Shown piece by piece: positions 60,992 through 64,000 of a stretch of DNA of 64,000 bases. Origin of the DNA: GCA-2862585 sp049890295 (lineage in GTDB: Bacteria > Bacteroidota > Bacteroidia > Flavobacteriales > UBA7312); the NCBI GenBank assembly GCA_049890295.1, contig JBMHBP010000004.1:124001-188000 (forward strand), given 5' to 3'. Within the stretch, counting starts at the first letter, position 1. Each line of letters begins with the position of its first letter. Under the pieces are notes generated by a model. That model made no database searches and was not told the DNA's origin. It worked only from the letters and a program-made list of their open reading frames with translations. The position numbers were made by a program, and so were the translations under genes.

Positions 60992-62986
60992 ATGAAAAAA
61001 TTACTTTTTACTTTCCTTTTATTTATACCTGGACTATTATTTTCTCAGATTTTAAATCCTGTTGAGTGGCAGTTTTCTAAAGAAGATTTAGGAGATGATG
61101 AGTTTAATTTAGTTTTTAAAGCTACAATAGAAGATGGCTGGTATGTTTATTCTCAGTTCATCGGAGATGATGGTCCAATACCAACTTCATTCACCTTTTT
61201 TGAATCCGATCAATATGAACTAGTAGGAGGGACACAAGAAGATGAGCCAGTTGAACAGTTTGATCCAAACTTTGATATGGTGCTTAAGTATTTTAAAAAT
61301 GAGGCCGTATTTACTCAACAAGTAAAAGCATTGTCAACAGATGCATTGGTGAAAGGAGAATTTGTTTTTATGGTTTGCGATGAATCACAATGTTTACCTC
61401 CAGAGTATGTGGAATTTAGCTTTTCATTAGGAGGTGATTTTAAATCAGAAGCCACACAAGAAGAAGAGACCGAAACTTCAACTTCATTAAATTTGGTACA
61501 GACTACTGATGAAAAGGAAGATTCAGATGAAGAACCTAGTTCTTCAAATATGTGGAGCGTATTTTTTATTGCTTTTTTGAGCGGTTTTGCTGCACTACTT
61601 ACGCCTTGTGTTTTTCCAATGATTCCAATGACTGTAAGTTATTTTACCAAGCAAAGTAAAAGTAAAGCAAAGGGGGTAACTAATGCTATTATATATGGAA
61701 TTTCAATTATAGTTATTTATGTAGCACTAGGTGTGGGAGTTACTGCAATATTTGGTCCAGAGGTTCTCAATAATATGGCAACAAACGCCTATTTTAATAT
61801 TGCCTTTTTTCTTTTACTCATCGTTTTTGCAGCCTCATTTTTAGGAGCTTTTGAACTGACTCTTCCTCATTCTTGGATAAATAAAGCTGATAAAGCCTCT
61901 GATAAAGGCGGAATAATTGGAATATTTTTCATGGCTCTTGTATTGGCCTTAGTCTCTTTTTCATGTACTGGACCAATTGTTGGCACCTTATTGGTTGAGG
62001 CAGCAACAGGAGGAAGTTATATGGGGCCAATTATTGGAATGTTAGGTTTTTCATTAGCCATAGCGTTGCCTTTTGCGTTATTTGCTGCTTTTCCAGGATG
62101 GTTGAATTCATTACCTCAGTCAGGAGGTTGGTTAAACTCGGTAAAGGTAGTTTTAGGTTTTCTCGAATTAGCCTTAGCATTTAAGTTTTTATCAAATGCC
62201 GATTTAGTTTGGCAAACACATCTATTAGAAAGGGAGCTTTTTATAGCCATTTGGATAGTGATTTTTGCTCTTCTGACAATGTATTTATTAGGAATATTTA
62301 AATTATCACATGATAGTGATCTAAAATACCTTTCTGTGGGCAGATTATTTACAGCCACTTTCTTTGGCGTTTTCACAATTTACATGATTCCGGGTTTATG
62401 GGGAGCACCATTAAAATTAATTAATGCATTTCCTCCACCAATGCATTATAGTGAATCACCTTATGGTGTAGGCTACACAGCCGGAGGAAGTGTGTCTGAT
62501 AGTCATTCAAATCATCATCTTGAAAGCCAACATTTAGGTCCACAAGGTTTGATGGTTTTTCACGATTATGATGAGGGTCTTGCTCACGCTAAGGAAGTTG
62601 GTCTACCAGTAATGATAGATTTTACGGGCTGGGCCTGTGTGAATTGTAGAAAAATGGAAGAAGAAGTTTGGTCAGACCCTGAAGTGAAGCAAATTTTAAA
62701 AGAAAAAGTCGTATTAATCTCTTTGTATGTTGATGAAAGAACACCCTTAGCTGAAAGTGAACAATATGAAACAACTATTGCCGGTAAGAAGAAGAAAGTT
62801 AGAACAGTTGGTGATAAATGGACAGTATTGCAAGCTGAGGTATATAAAACAAATTCACAGCCTTATTATGTTATTTTAGATCATAATGAGTATCAACTCG
62901 GAGATGCTGCAAATTATCAAGATTATGGTAAGGTTGATTTATTCAAGTCTTGGCTTAAAGAGGGGATAAACGAATTTTATCAATAG
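60992..62986 (+). CDS. dsbD: Thiol:disulfide interchange protein DsbD
   Basis: The product is 664 residues in three parts. After a signal peptide (MKKLLFTFLLFIPGLLFSQ) comes an alpha domain with CDESQC, then an eight-span membrane domain with redox cysteines Cys206 (LTPCVFPMIP) and Cys325 (FSCTGPIVGT), then a thioredoxin-like gamma domain with Cys549-V-N-Cys552 (GWACVNCRKM). All three cysteine pairs expected for electron transfer from cytoplasmic thioredoxin to the periplasm are present. It ends 27 bp before the yifB gene. Confidence 0.95.
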   Translation: MKKLLFTFLLFIPGLLFSQILNPVEWQFSKEDLGDDEFNLVFKATIEDGWYVYSQFIGDDGPIPTSFTFFESDQYELVGGTQEDEPVEQFDPNFDMVLKYFKNEAVFTQQVKALSTDALVKGEFVFMVCDESQCLPPEYVEFSFSLGGDFKSEATQEEETETSTSLNLVQTTDEKEDSDEEPSSSNMWSVFFIAFLSGFAALLTPCVFPMIPMTVSYFTKQSKSKAKGVTNAIIYGISIIVIYVALGVGVTAIFGPEVLNNMATNAYFNIAFFLLLIVFAASFLGAFELTLPHSWINKADKASDKGGIIGIFFMALVLALVSFSCTGPIVGTLLVEAATGGSYMGPIIGMLGFSLAIALPFALFAAFPGWLNSLPQSGGWLNSVKVVLGFLELALAFKFLSNADLVWQTHLLERELFIAIWIVIFALLTMYLLGIFKLSHDSDLKYLSVGRLFTATFFGVFTIYMIPGLWGAPLKLINAFPPPMHYSESPYGVGYTAGGSVSDSHSNHHLESQHLGPQGLMVFHDYDEGLAHAKEVGLPVMIDFTGWACVNCRKMEEEVWSDPEVKQILKEKVVLISLYVDERTPLAESEQYETTIAGKKKKVRTVGDKWTVLQAEVYKTNSQPYYVILDHNEYQLGDAANYQDYGKVDLFKSWLKEGINEFYQ

Positions 62987-63013
62987 TAGAAGGATTACTT
63001 AAAACCTACTTAA

Positions 63014-64000
63014 ATGCTTGTTAAAACTTATGGTTCCGCCGTTTTTGGCGTGAACGCTACTACCATTACTATTGAGGTAAACTCCTCCGCAGGTATAAAA
63101 TTCTTTTTGGTAGGTCTGCCTGATAATGCTGTTAAAGAAAGTCATTACAGAATAGAAGCCGCTCTCAAAAATACAGGCTATAAAATCCCTGGTAAAAAAT
63201 ATATCATTAATATGGCACCTGCTGATATTCGTAAAGAAGGCTCAGCATATGATTTACCATTGGCCATTGGTATATTAGCTTCAACACACCAAATTAAAAA
63301 TGAACTGCTTAGTCAATATATTATAATGGGAGAATTGTCATTAGATGGAGGAGTACAATCCATTAAAGGCGTTTTACCCATAGCTATTCAAGCTAGAAAG
63401 GAGGGATTTAAGGGGCTTATAGTTCCAAAATCAAATGCTAGGGAGGCGGCCATAGTAAATAATCTTGACGTACATGGAATTGAAAATATTCAAGAGTTAA
63501 TCGATTTTTTTAATGGTGAGGCTAATCTTGAGTCTACCTATGTTGATACTAGAAAAGATTTTTTCGACTCTGTAAAGAACACAGAAACTGACTTTTCAGA
63601 TGTAAAAGGTCAAGAAAATATTAAACGTTCTTTAGAAATAGCTGCCGCTGGAGGACATAACGTAATACTTATTGGTCCACCTGGCTCAGGAAAAACAATG
63701 CTGGCCAAACGAATACCTGGTATTTTGCCGCCATTGAGTTTAAGTGAGGCACTTGAAACTACCAAAATTCACTCAGTTTCTGGTCGTTTAGCAGAAGATA
63801 CTTCATTATTGACAACCAGGCCATTTAGGTCACCACATCATACAATATCTGATGTAGCTCTAGTAGGTGGTGGTACTTTCCCACAACCTGGAGAGATTTC
63901 ACTATCTCACAATGGCGTATTATTTTTAGATGAATTACCTGAGTTTAAGCGTACAGTCTTAGAAGTCATGCGTCAGCCATTAGAAGACAGGGTAGTTACG
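63014..64000 (+). CDS. YifB/ComM-family Mg-chelatase-like AAA ATPase (partial)
   Basis: The frame starts at the ATG at 63014 and is open to the window edge, giving 329 residues of an expected roughly 510. The N-terminal ChlI-like domain is present (YGSAVFGVNATTITIEVN, FFLVGLPDNAVKES, NMAPADIRKEGSAYDLPLAIG). The AAA Walker A GPPGSGKT is at 221-228 and Walker B region is LFLDELPEF. Family members include ComM, a branch-migration helicase in natural transformation. The C-terminus lies outside the window. Confidence 0.9.
   Translation, partial: MLVKTYGSAVFGVNATTITIEVNSSAGIKFFLVGLPDNAVKESHYRIEAALKNTGYKIPGKKYIINMAPADIRKEGSAYDLPLAIGILASTHQIKNELLSQYIIMGELSLDGGVQSIKGVLPIAIQARKEGFKGLIVPKSNAREAAIVNNLDVHGIENIQELIDFFNGEANLESTYVDTRKDFFDSVKNTETDFSDVKGQENIKRSLEIAAAGGHNVILIGPPGSGKTMLAKRIPGILPPLSLSEALETTKIHSVSGRLAEDTSLLTTRPFRSPHHTISDVALVGGGTFPQPGEISLSHNGVLFLDELPEFKRTVLEVMRQPLEDRVVT

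Noticed and set aside
1..64000. Search for tRNA, rRNA, CRISPR arrays, insertion sequences, prophage or att sites
   Set aside because: No clover-leaf candidate, regularly spaced repeat, transposase or integrase reading frame was seen; gaps between genes are too short for most of these.
1..64000. Novel anti-phage defence system
   Set aside because: No cluster of uncharacterised nucleases, NTPases or toxin-like pairs was found; recQ, recX and yifB are in ordinary housekeeping contexts.

Overview
The window is a gene-dense, A+T-rich chromosomal segment from a member of the Bacteroidota, most likely order Flavobacteriales. The evidence is the presence of gliding-motility genes gldB, gldC, gldD and gldE, two secreted proteins with type IX secretion (T9SS) type A sorting tails, the absence of Shine-Dalgarno sequences before start codons, and many copies of the Bacteroidota -7 promoter element TAnnTTTG. 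I see no rRNA, tRNA, CRISPR array, prophage or insertion sequence. Almost all of it is conserved housekeeping DNA.

Layout. 1-979 holds the N-terminal part of a DUF5686-like surface protein. 1012-4487 holds nadE, gldB-gldC, the GTPase gene engB and an alpha/beta hydrolase. 4587-20196 is one long division and cell-wall (dcw) operon: mraZ, rsmH, an ftsL-like gene, ftsI, murE, mraY, murD, ftsW, murG, murC, ftsQ, ftsA, ftsZ, then a yqeY-like gene closed by a hairpin terminator. It is preceded by a three-copy 10-bp repeat that looks like a MraZ operator. 20254-23637 runs the other way: mutY, ssb, gldE, gldD. 23752-25792 carries an HU-like gene, a 29-residue very basic ribosomal-type microprotein and RNase G/E. 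25789-30626 holds an MFS transporter, recX, prfB, an ArsC-like gene, a 48-residue membrane protein and fumC. 30623-34662 is a leftward feoA-feoB-sprT-like-manC group with a palindrome in the feoA promoter. 34702-36408 holds a small lipoprotein and the mlaE-mlaF lipid transporter pair. 36526-40574 is the only loosely packed stretch and carries the two paralogous T9SS cargo proteins. 40670-43552 is gcvP. 43641-48321 is a rightward group of a UbiA-like membrane protein, kynU, kmo and an MFS-type transporter. The rest holds a metallo-beta-lactamase fold hydrolase, a short TauE/SafE protein, an M20 amidohydrolase, recQ, kdsD-like/tatC/lptB, purS/pssA, lnt, pabB, tilS, a small membrane protein, dsbD and the start of a yifB/comM gene cut by the window edge.

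How the genes work together. The dcw operon supplies almost the full cytoplasmic peptidoglycan precursor pathway plus the divisome core. The kdsD-like, lptB, lnt, pssA and mla genes serve the outer-membrane lipid and LPS side. GldB, GldD and GldE are linked in the literature to gliding and the type IX secretion machinery, which would export the two sorting-domain proteins seen here.

Most notable are: (i) at least eight genes whose -7 box lies only 4-7 nt before the start codon, suggesting leaderless or nearly leaderless mRNAs; (ii) convergent genes that share or overlap their stop codons; (iii) the probable MraZ operator and a possible metal-responsive operator before feoA; (iv) a UbiA-like protein with a lost first Asp motif sitting with kynurenine genes; (v) a variant KTA motif in FtsI; (vi) a prfB without the usual programmed frameshift; (vii) three small genes that routine annotation could miss. 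I did not find a clear novel defence or mobile system.
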